Source: a bacterium (GTDB taxonomy: Bacteria; Patescibacteriota; Microgenomatia; Daviesbacterales; UBA10151). From it: 18,900 bases of DNA. Positions 1-6,581 of the stretch are shown here, in pieces. Below the pieces are notes generated by a model. The model had not been told where the DNA came from and searched no databases. It worked only from the letters and a program-made list of their open reading frames with translations. The position numbers and the translations under genes are program-made. The stretch lies in assembly GCA_027364775.1 (NCBI GenBank), contig DAHXOS010000094.1, positions 1-18,900 of the forward strand, given 5' to 3'. Positions within the stretch are counted from its first letter, which is position 1. Each line of letters opens with the position of its first letter.

Positions 1-2
1 GA

Positions 3-167
3 TTAGACCTTACTCATTTAAGTGGTGATACGAGCAAAAATCAGACTTTACAATCCGGAGAAACAGTTGGAACATATTACTCAGGAATAGGACATGTACA
101 CACAGCGGTTTGGGTTGATAACCAATGGGTTGAAGCTCGTTTAGGTGTAGGTATGTGTGTAAAATAG
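3..167 (+). CDS. M23-like metallopeptidase, C-terminal fragment
   Basis: The window begins inside this gene; only the last 54 codons are present, in frame 3, ending at TAG 165-167. The fragment contains LQSGETVGTYYSG followed by GHVHTAVWV and WVEARL. This matches the end of the LytM/M23 fold, where a Gly-rich strand is followed by the second zinc-binding HxH motif (here H-V-H) and a final strand. M23 enzymes cut peptide cross-links of the cell wall or act as inactive scaffolds. The first zinc ligands lie outside the window, so activity cannot be judged. The next gene begins 5 nt later, suggesting one transcript with the two membrane proteins downstream. The family call rests on a short stretch and is moderate. 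Confidence 0.55.
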   Translation, partial: LDLTHLSGDTSKNQTLQSGETVGTYYSGIGHVHTAVWVDNQWVEARLGVGMCVK

Positions 168-172
168 AAAAG

Positions 173-598
173 ATGAGAGGAATAAATGCCAAAACTATTT
201 TAATAAGCATATTAATTTTTTTAGTTATTCTGCTTTTAGTAATCAGACTATTTACTCCCAAAAAATCAATTATCAAGATTAGTCCTCCTGCGCCTACTCC
301 AACTCCATTTGAATATAAGACAATGCCTTTTAATGCAGCAGGGAATCCTGAGCAAGTTGATCCAGAGATTTATTTTTCAAAAAAATGGATTAAGCAGCTT
401 CCCATTAGTACAAAAGACTATTATTTAGATCTGAAGATTGAGTATATGGCCACTGATTCAGCTATACTCGCTTTACTTTATCCAAAAGATAAAGGTGATG
501 AAAAACAGATTAGCAGCTTAAAGACAGAAATAACCAGTAAGTTAAAAGAAATTGGTGTAGATTTAAATAAAGAAAAAATTATTTGGCAAATCAAATGA
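173..598 (+). CDS. Small single-pass membrane protein, unknown function
   Basis: I do not recognise this 141-residue protein. It has a short basic N-terminus, one hydrophobic segment (roughly residues 6-26, rich in I/L/V), then a Pro/Thr-rich linker (SPPAPTPTPFEY) and a soluble domain of about 95 residues ending in a Lys-rich helix-like stretch. The layout suggests a membrane anchor with an extracytoplasmic domain. I chose ATG 173 as the start; a GTG at 155 in the same frame would add six residues and overlap the upstream peptidase by 13 bp. The stop overlaps the next start as ATGA, so the two are probably translationally coupled. Similarity in layout to the following gene suggests a pair acting at the cell surface; that is inference. 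Confidence 0.6.
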   Translation: MRGINAKTILISILIFLVILLLVIRLFTPKKSIIKISPPAPTPTPFEYKTMPFNAAGNPEQVDPEIYFSKKWIKQLPISTKDYYLDLKIEYMATDSAILALLYPKDKGDEKQISSLKTEITSKLKEIGVDLNKEKIIWQIK

Positions 599-1065
599 TA
601 AAACTAATTAAAGCTAAGATTATTTGGATTATGGGAGCTATAGCCTTAATTTTAATTGCTATTTTTAGCAAGGGCTTATATTTTGGCAATTTAGCTTCGC
701 AGTCTAGCGCTCCTGCTCAAAATATATTAACAGAAAAAAAGAATGATAGTCCTAGGATTAGTACCACCAACCCTTCCCCTCTAGAAGAAACTATAGTTTT
801 GCCAACCCAATCAATTTCAATATCTTTTAACATGCCTTTAGAAAGTATCCCGGAATTAAGATACTCAATTGAACCTGCTCTTGATTTAAAAGTGGAGCTC
901 TCCGATGATAAAAAAACAGTTAAATTTACACCCAAAAAAAGTTTTGAATTAGGCCAGGGATACACCCTATATATAAAATCTGAAACCAAGTTTGATGGTA
1001 AAAAGACTTTAGGGCCAGAGGAAAAAGTTTATCACTTCTCCACAATCTCCTACCGGGGTGTTTAA
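595..1065 (+). CDS. Membrane-anchored Big_5 (SbsA Ig-like) domain protein
   Basis: A 156-residue protein with an N-terminal membrane segment (about residues 10-28), a low-complexity Ser/Pro/Thr linker, then one Ig-like domain (about 65-153). The domain shows the SbsA/Big_5 pattern: a strand ISISFNMPLE, the conserved turn before KKTVKFTPKKSFELGQGYTLYI, and a closing YHFSTIS strand. Such domains are usually tandem modules in surface proteins; a lone copy on a membrane anchor is minimal. ATG 595 overlaps the previous stop (ATGA); a TTG at 583 would add four residues and is less likely. The stop TAA 1063-1065 shares TTAA with the oppositely oriented dnaN stop. Binding partner unknown. Confidence 0.65.
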   Translation: MIKLIKAKIIWIMGAIALILIAIFSKGLYFGNLASQSSAPAQNILTEKKNDSPRISTTNPSPLEETIVLPTQSISISFNMPLESIPELRYSIEPALDLKVELSDDKKTVKFTPKKSFELGQGYTLYIKSETKFDGKKTLGPEEKVYHFSTISYRGV

Positions 1066-2177
1066 GATAACCTGATTGGCATAATTACATACTCTAATTC
1101 GTCCTCACCTATTGGCTTAACTAAAGCTGGTGACAAATTTCCGGAGAACTCAATTGCAATCTGGCTTCTCGTAGCCGCAGATAAAACATCTAATAAGTAC
1201 CTGGCATTAAAAGCAATTGTAATTGGTAAACCTTCAACCTGCGCATCAATTTCTGTTTCTTGTGCACCCAGCTCTTTTGCCTCTGATACAATTTTTAAGG
1301 CATTATCTTTAGTCTCAAACTTAACCACATTAGCGTTGTCTTTGGCAAAAATTGATGCTAACTTCACTGCTTTTAAAGCTTCTGAGCGCTCAACAATAGT
1401 TCTGTTTTCAAATTTTTGCGGAACAATCTTTTCCCAAGATGGGAATTGACCCTCAATCAAACGAGAAGACAATTGAGTTTGACCAATCTTAAAAATCATC
1501 TGGTTTTGATTTTCAGAAGTGGAAATCTCAACTTTTTCACCCTCCTCTGCTCCTAAATCCTCTGATATTAACCTAACCACCTCTTCAAAAGTCCTACGGG
1601 GAATTAAGGCTTTAAAATTTTGTTCTCCAGATTCTAAAACTACGGTTTTATGGGCTAATCTAAAGCCATCTGTTGCCACAAGTTCTAAGGAGTCTTTTTT
1701 TATCTCTGTTAATATACCAGTCAAAATTGGACGGCCTTCATCTGCTGCTGCAGCAAAAGTAATTTCTGGTAATGTGGCTGCTAGTAATTTACCATCTAAT
1801 AATATTCCTTCTTCTGAGGCCAAAGGGATGGCTGGAAATTCTGAGGCTGAAATACCGTTAATTGTAGCTGCAAAGTTCTTTGAAGAAACCTTTAGTTGCT
1901 CATTAGAAGACTCTAAAATAAGCTCATTATTGTTCAACGAGCTGATAATTTCTAAAAATGTCTTTGCCGGAACAGTAACTGAGCCTTCCTCACTAACTTG
2001 TGCTTTTACCAGTTTAACAACACCCAATTCTAAGTTGGTTGCCGACAATTTAAGCTTACCACTTTCAGTTTCTATTAAAATATTAGCTAAAACAGGTAAA
2101 GTTGCCCTAATGCCCACAGATCTTGAAACAGATTGTAATTTTGGAAGCAAATCCTGTTGTAAAATTGTAACTTTCAA
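1062..2177 (-). CDS. dnaN: DNA polymerase III beta subunit (sliding clamp)
   Basis: Encodes the ring-shaped processivity clamp that tethers the replicative polymerase to DNA. About 371 residues, the usual length, with three repeated clamp domains. Family signatures are the N-terminal LKVTILQQDLLPKL..VSRSV segment, the TLPVLANILIE strand, the VATDGFRLA motif in the middle domain and the C-terminal YVIMPIRLS, corresponding to the usual MPMRL ending that lines the protein-binding pocket. I set the start at TTG 2177: it gives the canonical N-terminus, is preceded by an AGGAAAGGG Shine-Dalgarno-like stretch about 9 nt upstream, and leaves a 7-bp gap to the nuclease gene. A GTG at 2228 would add 17 atypical residues and overlap that gene. 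Its 3' end overlaps a + strand gene by TTAA. Confidence 0.96.
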   Translation of the reverse strand: MKVTILQQDLLPKLQSVSRSVGIRATLPVLANILIETESGKLKLSATNLELGVVKLVKAQVSEEGSVTVPAKTFLEIISSLNNNELILESSNEQLKVSSKNFAATINGISASEFPAIPLASEEGILLDGKLLAATLPEITFAAAADEGRPILTGILTEIKKDSLELVATDGFRLAHKTVVLESGEQNFKALIPRRTFEEVVRLISEDLGAEEGEKVEISTSENQNQMIFKIGQTQLSSRLIEGQFPSWEKIVPQKFENRTIVERSEALKAVKLASIFAKDNANVVKFETKDNALKIVSEAKELGAQETEIDAQVEGLPITIAFNARYLLDVLSAATRSQIAIEFSGNLSPALVKPIGEDELEYVIMPIRLS

Positions 2178-2184
2178 ATTAATA

Positions 2185-2640
2185 TTACCCTTTCCTGGCA
2201 GAAACAAATTTTGAGATCTCTTCTTCACTAACCTTAATTAAACGAAAATTAACTCTTCCATCTGCTATTAGGTTTTTAATGTGTTTTTCCTCTTCTGTCA
2301 AGATATGAGTTGTACCTGATTTTACTTCTATAAAATCAATCCGGTCGTTATTTTTAATTCCGATAAAGTCAATCGGCCAACCCAAAGGAATTATCCGGTC
2401 ATAATCATAACGGAGTTCAGCGTAAGTTAGAAGCTCTGCCATTTTGCCTTTTTGGGGATTTATAGAACCTTGAATTGTTTGAAGAATTCTTAAAGGAAGA
2501 TGTTCAACTTGTTTATATAAATCTATAAAATCCTGAGGAATATCTGTTTGAACTCTTTTTCCTTGAAGTCTACCTATTAAATAAGCAATGATAAATCCTA
2601 ATATTAATAAACCAACAACCTTAAAATCAATATTTTCCAT
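2185..2640 (-). CDS. Membrane-anchored PD-(D/E)XK endonuclease, Holliday-junction-resolvase-related
   Basis: A 151-residue protein with one N-terminal membrane segment (about residues 8-23) and a nuclease domain from about residue 60. Visible catalytic pattern: Glu69 in GKMAE, Asp91 in PIDFIG, and Glu105-x-Lys107 in IEVKSG, the arrangement of PD-(D/E)XK enzymes. Together with the IPLGWPIDFIGI and GRVNFRLIKV strands this fits the family described as endonucleases distantly related to archaeal Holliday junction resolvases (Endonuc_Holl). Family members are generally uncharacterised. It sits between dnaA and dnaN, reads with both, and its last codons hold the dnaN ribosome-binding site, so it is probably co-transcribed with the clamp. 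A role in DNA processing at or near the membrane is inference; the substrate is unknown. Confidence 0.8.
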   Translation of the reverse strand: MENIDFKVVGLLILGFIIAYLIGRLQGKRVQTDIPQDFIDLYKQVEHLPLRILQTIQGSINPQKGKMAELLTYAELRYDYDRIIPLGWPIDFIGIKNNDRIDFIEVKSGTTHILTEEEKHIKNLIADGRVNFRLIKVSEEEISKFVSARKG

Positions 2641-2654
2641 CTTATATGTTTCCT

Positions 2655-2673
2655 ATTATATAACTTATCCACT
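2655..2673 (-). promoter_or_regulatory. Candidate promoter -10 of nuclease-dnaN operon with overlapping DnaA box
   Basis: On the - strand a perfect TATAAT lies at 2660-2655, predicting transcription from about 2648, 8 nt before the nuclease ATG. No good -35 is visible at 17 bp. A DnaA-box-like TTATCCACT (+ strand 2665-2673) begins within the would-be spacer, so bound DnaA could block this promoter. Promoter calls by eye are uncertain. Confidence 0.35.
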
Positions 2674-2803
2674 TGTTTTGGAGATTAACTTTTTTATATT
2701 TATAATTAGTATCACTAGTTATAGAGTAAGTGTATATGTTTAAAACTTTAAAAAACAAGCTTTAGTTTCGGGTGAATTTTGTGTTGAAAACTATCTTTAA
2801 AAT

Positions 2804-2846
2804 TGTGGATAAGTTGGTGGATAACTAAGGGATAAATTGGGGATAA
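2804..2846 (-). promoter_or_regulatory. Tandem array of four DnaA boxes at 11-12 bp spacing
   Basis: Four same-orientation boxes on the - strand (shown as + strand): TGTGGATAA at 2804-2812, the exact complement of the TTATCCACA consensus; GGTGGATAA at 2816-2824; AAGGGATAA at 2827-2835; TGGGGATAA at 2838-2846. Centre spacings of 12, 11 and 11 bp put all boxes on one face of the helix, suiting side-by-side DnaA assembly. The consensus box lies farthest from the AT-rich segment at 2850-2910 and the divergent ones approach it. Confidence 0.8.
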
Positions 2847-2910
2847 CTCAAAAATTATTAATTTATAGATAATAAAACCTAGAGGGTAATTAATAATTAG
2901 CTATTAAAAA

Positions 2911-4248
2911 CTAACTGGACAGTTGTTGTTTAACTTCAATTAATAACCTTTGGACTTCCCTATCTCTTGAAGCTGACTCTTTTATCTTTTCAATGCCATG
3001 AAGCACAGTTGTATGATCTCTGCCACCTAAAATCTGACCAATCTTTTCCATCGGTAATTTACATTCTTCATAAAGCAAATACATGGCTATTTGTCTGGGT
3101 AAAACTAATTCTTTTTGGCGTCTTGGGCCAATTAGATCGCTCATTTTGGTGTTAAAATATTGGATAATTCCGTTAAGTACTTTTTTTTGATCAAGCTGGG
3201 CATGACTCATCATTGGCTTACCTAAAAATCTTTTGACAAATTCTAAATCAGTTTGTTGTCCAGAAAGTTTGGAGATCTGAAGGATCTGGATTAATTTTCC
3301 TTCCAACTCGCGGGTATTTGATTCAACTGTTTCGGCAATTAGTTTTAAGATCTCTTCATCCAGGCTCTCACCTTTTTCCTGTAATTTAGCCTTTAAAATT
3401 GCCATCCTGGTATCAAAGTCCGGAAGTTGGATATCAACCATCAATCCACCCTGAAAGCGGGATAACAATCTGCTTTCTAACTTTTGCATCTCCGCTGGTG
3501 GACGGTCAGAAGTTAAAACTATCTGGGCGTTTTTAGAGTGCAATTCATTAAAAGTGTGGAAAAATTCTTCCTGAGTTGAATCTTTGCCAGCTATAAATTG
3601 AATATCATCTATCAATAAAATGTCGCATGAGCGGTATTTTTGACGAAAGTCACCGGTTCTTTTGGTTTGAATTGAGTCTACTAAATCAACCATGAAACGC
3701 TCAGAGGAGGCAAATATTAGCTTTAAATAAGGGTTTTTGGCTAATAATGCGTTGCCAATCCCCTGCATCAAGTGGGTTTTACCTACCCCAGATGGTCCAT
3801 AAACAAATAAAGGATTATAAGAGACACCAGGGTTTGCAACTACTGCTTGGGCTGCAGCATACGCCAAATTGTTTGTTAATCCAACCACAAAAGAGTCTAA
3901 GGTATATTTTGGATTTAAAAGCGTAGCCTGAGGATTTATGGGGCCTTGGCTAATATGGAAGATATCTTCATCGATTTCTGGTACAGGCTTTTTGCTCAAT
4001 TTAGAAGAATCAATTGTATATTCCACACTAAAACTCTTTCCTAACACTTTTTCAACAGATGCAAGAATTAGTGATTCGTATCTACCGATTAACTGGCTTT
4101 TAATAAATGCTGAAGGTACAGAAACAATTAATTTATCTTTTTGAATCTCTTCCAGTGAAGTTTGGGAAAACCAGGTCCTAAAATTAGCGGAGGAAATGCT
4201 TTGTTTTATTTGATCTAAAATTTTGTCCCAATTTTTTTGGTTATCCAT
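2911..4248 (-). CDS. dnaA: Chromosomal replication initiator protein DnaA
   Basis: Initiator ATPase that binds DnaA boxes, opens the origin and loads the helicase. About 445 residues in the usual order: domain I (1-75, with WDKILDQIKQSIS and FRTWF), short linker, AAA+ domain III (about 112-340) with Walker A GPSGVGKT (151-158), Walker B LLIDD (211-215), sensor 1 LTSDR and the arginine finger in LLSRF (Arg264), then DNA-binding domain IV with signature GGRDHTTVLHGIEKI (408-422). I chose ATG 4248, which gives the canonical domain I start; a TTG at 4266 would add six residues. Box-like sequences lie on both sides of the gene, so autoregulation is likely. No confident promoter was found upstream. 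Confidence 0.97.
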   Translation of the reverse strand: MDNQKNWDKILDQIKQSISSANFRTWFSQTSLEEIQKDKLIVSVPSAFIKSQLIGRYESLILASVEKVLGKSFSVEYTIDSSKLSKKPVPEIDEDIFHISQGPINPQATLLNPKYTLDSFVVGLTNNLAYAAAQAVVANPGVSYNPLFVYGPSGVGKTHLMQGIGNALLAKNPYLKLIFASSERFMVDLVDSIQTKRTGDFRQKYRSCDILLIDDIQFIAGKDSTQEEFFHTFNELHSKNAQIVLTSDRPPAEMQKLESRLLSRFQGGLMVDIQLPDFDTRMAILKAKLQEKGESLDEEILKLIAETVESNTRELEGKLIQILQISKLSGQQTDLEFVKRFLGKPMMSHAQLDQKKVLNGIIQYFNTKMSDLIGPRRQKELVLPRQIAMYLLYEECKLPMEKIGQILGGRDHTTVLHGIEKIKESASRDREVQRLLIEVKQQLSS

Positions 4249-4287
4249 AGGATTAACAGCTATCAACTAACAATTATCTAGGACAGA

Positions 4288-4330
4288 TTATTCACAATCT
4301 GAGCGAATCTTAGTGGATAAGTTATTCACC
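4288..4330. promoter_or_regulatory. DnaA-box cluster in dnaA/rpmH divergent gap
   Basis: The 193-bp gap between the divergent dnaA and rpmH starts holds three box-like nonamers: TTATTCACA (+ 4288-4296, one mismatch to consensus), AGTGGATAA (4312-4320, a TTATCCACT on the - strand) and TTATTCACC (+ 4322-4330). They lie 40-80 bp upstream of the dnaA start, consistent with DnaA autoregulation or with a bipartite origin flanking dnaA. The rest of the gap (4331-4400) is AT-rich without clear signals. Confidence 0.6.
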
Positions 4331-4405
4331 AGTAAAGATGCCGAAACTGTTAAAAACTATATCAAGATAAAATTATAATTATAAATTTTTATTATGCGTT
4401 CTTGA

Positions 4406-4434
4406 TTGAACATTAATAATTGATCTGTTATACT
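4406..4434 (+). promoter_or_regulatory. Promoter of rpmH operon (near-leaderless)
   Basis: TTGAAC (4406-4411), 17-bp spacer, TATACT (4429-4434) preceded by the extended -10 element TG at 4426-4427. Expected transcription start is about 4441, one base before the rpmH ATG at 4442, so the first gene would be translated from a leaderless or nearly leaderless mRNA. No Shine-Dalgarno sequence is present. Confidence 0.75.
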
Positions 4435-4441
4435 CTCCTTC

Positions 4442-4588
4442 ATGTCAACTAAAAGAACCTGGCAACCAAAAAAAGTTAAAAGAGCCAGAAAACACGGGTT
4501 TAGGGCCAGAATGTCAACTGATGATGGTAAAAAAGTGCTCTCCAGAAGAAGGCAAGTAGGCAGAGTCAAGTTAACTGTTAACGGTTAA
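4442..4588 (+). CDS. rpmH: 50S ribosomal protein bL34
   Basis: A 48-residue, strongly basic protein of the large ribosomal subunit. The sequence follows the family from end to end: KRTWQPKKVKRARKHGFRARM, then KKVLSRRRQVGR and a C-terminal KLTV. Length is normal. It is the first gene of the + strand series rpmH-rnpA-yidD-yidC-jag, the conserved origin-proximal order in bacteria, and is divergent from dnaA. Its last three codons and stop belong to a 7-bp-period repeat (4570-4595) that runs into the spacer before rnpA. Confidence 0.97.
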   Translation: MSTKRTWQPKKVKRARKHGFRARMSTDDGKKVLSRRRQVGRVKLTVNG

Positions 4589-4595
4589 TTGTTAA
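4570..4595 (+). repeat. Heptad repeat GTTAANN over the rpmH stop
   Basis: Successive GTTAACT, GTTAACG, GTTAATT and GTTAA units with a strict 7-bp period. The repeat spans the final codons, stop codon and first spacer bases of rpmH. The same unit recurs upstream of jag (6064-6083 and 6099-6112). Confidence 0.6.
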
Positions 4596-4623
4596 TACCT
4601 AATTTGAATTATCAATTAATTAG

Positions 4624-4944
4624 ATGCTTTCAAAATCTCAAAGATTAAACCTTAAAACAAATTTTAAATGGGTTGCATCCGGTAAACATCTGCAAAGTCC
4701 ATCATTTAAATTAATGATTAAGGAGGGTGAAAATAAATCCCCAAAAATAGGAGTAGCAATTTCCTCTAAAAATTTTAAAATGGCAAATTTAAGGAATAAA
4801 GCTAAAAGACTAAGCTTTGCAGCGGTTGCACCCCTTTACCCCACCTTGAAAAGCAACACTAATTTAGTTATTATGCCAAAGCCTGATATTTTAAATAAAA
4901 ATATTGAGCAGCTTTCAGAGGAGTTAAAAGGTTTAATTAAATGA
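4624..4944 (+). CDS. rnpA: Ribonuclease P protein component
   Basis: Protein subunit of RNase P, which helps the catalytic RNA bind and cleave the 5' leader of pre-tRNAs. 106 residues, typical for the family. The conserved RNR-like helix is seen as LRNKAKRL (56-63), preceded by the KIGVAISSKNFKMA strand-turn and an N-terminal LSKSQRL motif. ATG 4624 lies 35 bp after rpmH. The stop overlaps the yidD start (ATGA), so the genes are almost certainly co-transcribed. The first half is shorter and less Arg-rich than in model bacteria, but the fold-defining residues are there. Confidence 0.9.
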   Translation: MLSKSQRLNLKTNFKWVASGKHLQSPSFKLMIKEGENKSPKIGVAISSKNFKMANLRNKAKRLSFAAVAPLYPTLKSNTNLVIMPKPDILNKNIEQLSEELKGLIK

Positions 4945-5144
4945 TTGCCAAAATTTTAATTGTTTTAATTAATTTTTATCAAAAGTATCTATCGTTTGAC
5001 CGAGGAATCTTAATGGTTCTTGCTCCAACCGGAGCTTGCAGACAAACACCTAGTTGTTCAGAATATACAAAGCAAGCAATTAAACAAAGTGGGAGCTTTA
5101 AAGGGCTAATTTCAGGCTTCAAAAGGGTTATTAATTGCCGATGA
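4941..5144 (+). CDS. yidD: Membrane protein insertion efficiency factor YidD
   Basis: A 67-residue amphipathic protein thought to sit at the inner face of the membrane and assist YidC-dependent insertion. The family pattern is clear: an N-terminal amphipathic helix ending NFYQKYLS, then CRQTPSCSEYTKQAI (usual form C+xxPTCSxYxxxAI) and SGSFKGLISGFKRVINC. Cysteines at the two usual positions are retained. It overlaps rnpA by 4 bp and yidC by 4 bp, both as ATGA, giving a tightly coupled rnpA-yidD-yidC block. Between the helix and the Cys motif it carries a slightly longer insert (FDRGILMVLAPTG) than short YidD proteins. Confidence 0.92.
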   Translation: MIAKILIVLINFYQKYLSFDRGILMVLAPTGACRQTPSCSEYTKQAIKQSGSFKGLISGFKRVINCR

Positions 5145-6013
5145 TTAAATTACTTGGGGATGTTTTTAATTTGCTGTTAATCCAACCTCTAATTAATTAT
5201 ATGGTTTTTTTAGTCAGGTCATTAGAGTGGTTGCGGGTTCCAGGAGTTTTAGGATTAAGCATTATTATGCTAACCCTTTCTGTTAAATTAGTGCTTTGGC
5301 GGGTTTCTGCTAAGCAAATTAAAGAGATGAAGAAAAGCACTGAAACCATGAATTTGCTTAAGCCAAAGTTATCAGAGCTTAAAAAAAAGCATGGTCAGGA
5401 TAAGGTGGCTTTTGCCCAAGCTCAATCTGCTTTATTTAAAGAACACGGTTATAGCCCGGCTGCAGGTTGCTTACCCAACTTAATACTGGCTGTTTTAATT
5501 TACCCTCTTTATCAAATTATTCAGGCTTTTGTTGATAATGCTCAGGGTCTTTCAAAGATTAATTATTTTTTATATAACAAGGAATGGTCCTTAAGTCACC
5601 TTCCAGATCCGTACTTTTTAGGCTTTAATTTATCCCAGAAACCTTCTGAGTTTACAACGGTTGGCTACCTTGTTTTGCTGGTCCCCTTACTTACCGGAGT
5701 TCTCCAGTTTTTTTATTCCAAGATGCTAACCCCAAAACCAGTTAAACCTTACCCCTCAGATTCCAAAAAAGAGATTATGGAAAAAGATGAAAATGATGAT
5801 ATGTCTCAAGCCATGCAAACTCAGATGCAATATATGATGCCACTGATGATTGCATTTTTTTCCTGGAGCTTCCCAATTGGCTTAGCACTTTATTGGAATG
5901 TTTTAAACATTATCAGCATGTTGCAACAGTATTTAGTTATGGGTGGAAGTGGTTTTGGAGGATTACTTAAAGGTAAGGAGCCTGTAACTAAAGTTAAAAT
6001 AGAACGTTCTTAA
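5141..6013 (+). CDS. yidC: Membrane protein insertase YidC/Oxa1
   Basis: Polytopic insertase that moves hydrophobic segments of new proteins into the membrane. 290 residues, the short form without the large periplasmic domain of proteobacteria. Visible order: N-terminal hydrophobic region, first core membrane helix (about 36-54), cytoplasmic charged hairpin (55-100, rich in Lys/Glu, LKPKLSELKKKHG), helix at PAAGCLPNLILAVLIYPLYQ, an external loop, and two or three helices including YMMPLMIAFFSWSFPIGLALYW, a strong family signature. ATG 5141 overlaps the yidD stop; a TTG at 5135 is less likely. The Arg normally found in the first core helix is Lys49 here (TLSVKLVLW). The C-terminal tail is short and basic. 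Confidence 0.95.
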   Translation: MIKLLGDVFNLLLIQPLINYMVFLVRSLEWLRVPGVLGLSIIMLTLSVKLVLWRVSAKQIKEMKKSTETMNLLKPKLSELKKKHGQDKVAFAQAQSALFKEHGYSPAAGCLPNLILAVLIYPLYQIIQAFVDNAQGLSKINYFLYNKEWSLSHLPDPYFLGFNLSQKPSEFTTVGYLVLLVPLLTGVLQFFYSKMLTPKPVKPYPSDSKKEIMEKDENDDMSQAMQTQMQYMMPLMIAFFSWSFPIGLALYWNVLNIISMLQQYLVMGGSGFGGLLKGKEPVTKVKIERS

Positions 6014-6115
6014 TCCTCTCCCTTGAAAAAGAAACTGCTTTATGGCAAAATCCAAATTCAATAGTTAAAGGTTAATTGTTATTAGAAGACAATTACCTGT
6101 TAACAGTTAATTAAA
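6014..6115 (+). repeat. yidC-jag spacer with GTTAANN heptads
   Basis: A 102-bp gap. It contains GTTAAAG-GTTAATT-GTTATTA at 6064-6084 and GTTAACA-GTTAATT at 6099-6112, the same 7-bp unit as at the rpmH stop. The second copy ends at the jag start codon (6116). No terminator with a T-run and no good promoter were seen, so read-through from yidC is plausible. Confidence 0.5.
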
Positions 6116-6559
6116 ATGGAAGCACAAGTATCTGAAGTATTAGAAAATATTTTAAGTTTGCTCGGATTTGAGGGCTCTTTTGATGTTGAAGAAAAGGAAG
6201 AGGCAATTTTTGTGACAATTGATACTAACGATGCAGGTCGGTTAATTGGTCATCAAGGAGATACCTTGGCAGCACTACAATTAATTGTTAACTTAATTGT
6301 TTCAAAAAAGCAGACTGAAAATAGTAAAAGAATATTGGTTGATGTTTCCGGGTGGAGAAAAACTAAAGAGGAAGAGTTAGCACATAAAGCCAGGAGTTGG
6401 GCAGAAAAAGTAAAGCAATCAGGTCAGCCTCAGGAATTAGAGCCAATGCCATCATGGCAAAGAAGAATTGTGCATATGACAATTGAGGGAACTGATGGTG
6501 TAAAGTCAGAAAGTGTAGGAGAAGGCCCGGACCGACATTTGATTATTACCCCAGAATAA
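6116..6559 (+). CDS. jag: KH-R3H RNA-binding protein Jag/KhpB
   Basis: Cytoplasmic single-stranded nucleic-acid binding protein, found after yidC in most bacteria and linked in Gram-positive species to RNA binding and cell-envelope control. The 147 residues hold a KH domain with its GxxG loop (GRLIGHQGDTLAALQ, GHQG at 45-48) and a C-terminal R3H domain (PSWQRRIVHM..EGTDGVKSESVGEGPDRHLII) with the Arg and His of that motif. The N-terminal Jag_N domain of longer homologues is absent, so this is the minimal form. Start ATG 6116 lacks a Shine-Dalgarno sequence. Confidence 0.93.
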   Translation: MEAQVSEVLENILSLLGFEGSFDVEEKEEAIFVTIDTNDAGRLIGHQGDTLAALQLIVNLIVSKKQTENSKRILVDVSGWRKTKEEELAHKARSWAEKVKQSGQPQELEPMPSWQRRIVHMTIEGTDGVKSESVGEGPDRHLIITPE

Positions 6560-6581
6560 TTTTTATTCTTATTAATTTTAA

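Larger units (their letters stand above)
2641..2910. other. Probable replication origin (oriC) between dnaA and the nuclease-dnaN genes
   Basis: A 270-bp non-coding block adjoining the dnaA 3' end. It contains one DnaA-box-like TTATCCACT at 2665-2673, a phased array of four boxes at 2804-2846, and very AT-rich flanks: 2684-2755 on one side and 2850-2910 on the other. The second flank, next to the array, is the natural candidate for the DNA-unwinding element. An 8-bp inverted repeat (CTTGTTTT 2672-2679, AAAACAAG 2752-2759) brackets the left AT-rich part. The dnaA-dnaN gap is the common bacterial oriC site and gene orientation diverges from this neighbourhood. No ORF of note is present. Confidence 0.75.

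Noticed and set aside
1519..2214. Long + strand reading frame (231 codons) opposite dnaN
   Set aside because: It is the antisense shadow of dnaN, whose protein matches the family over its full length; the + frame gives no recognisable domain.
4357..4569. - strand 70-codon frame over the rpmH region
   Set aside because: It is antisense to rpmH and its promoter, and its sequence is the complement of a conserved ribosomal protein gene.
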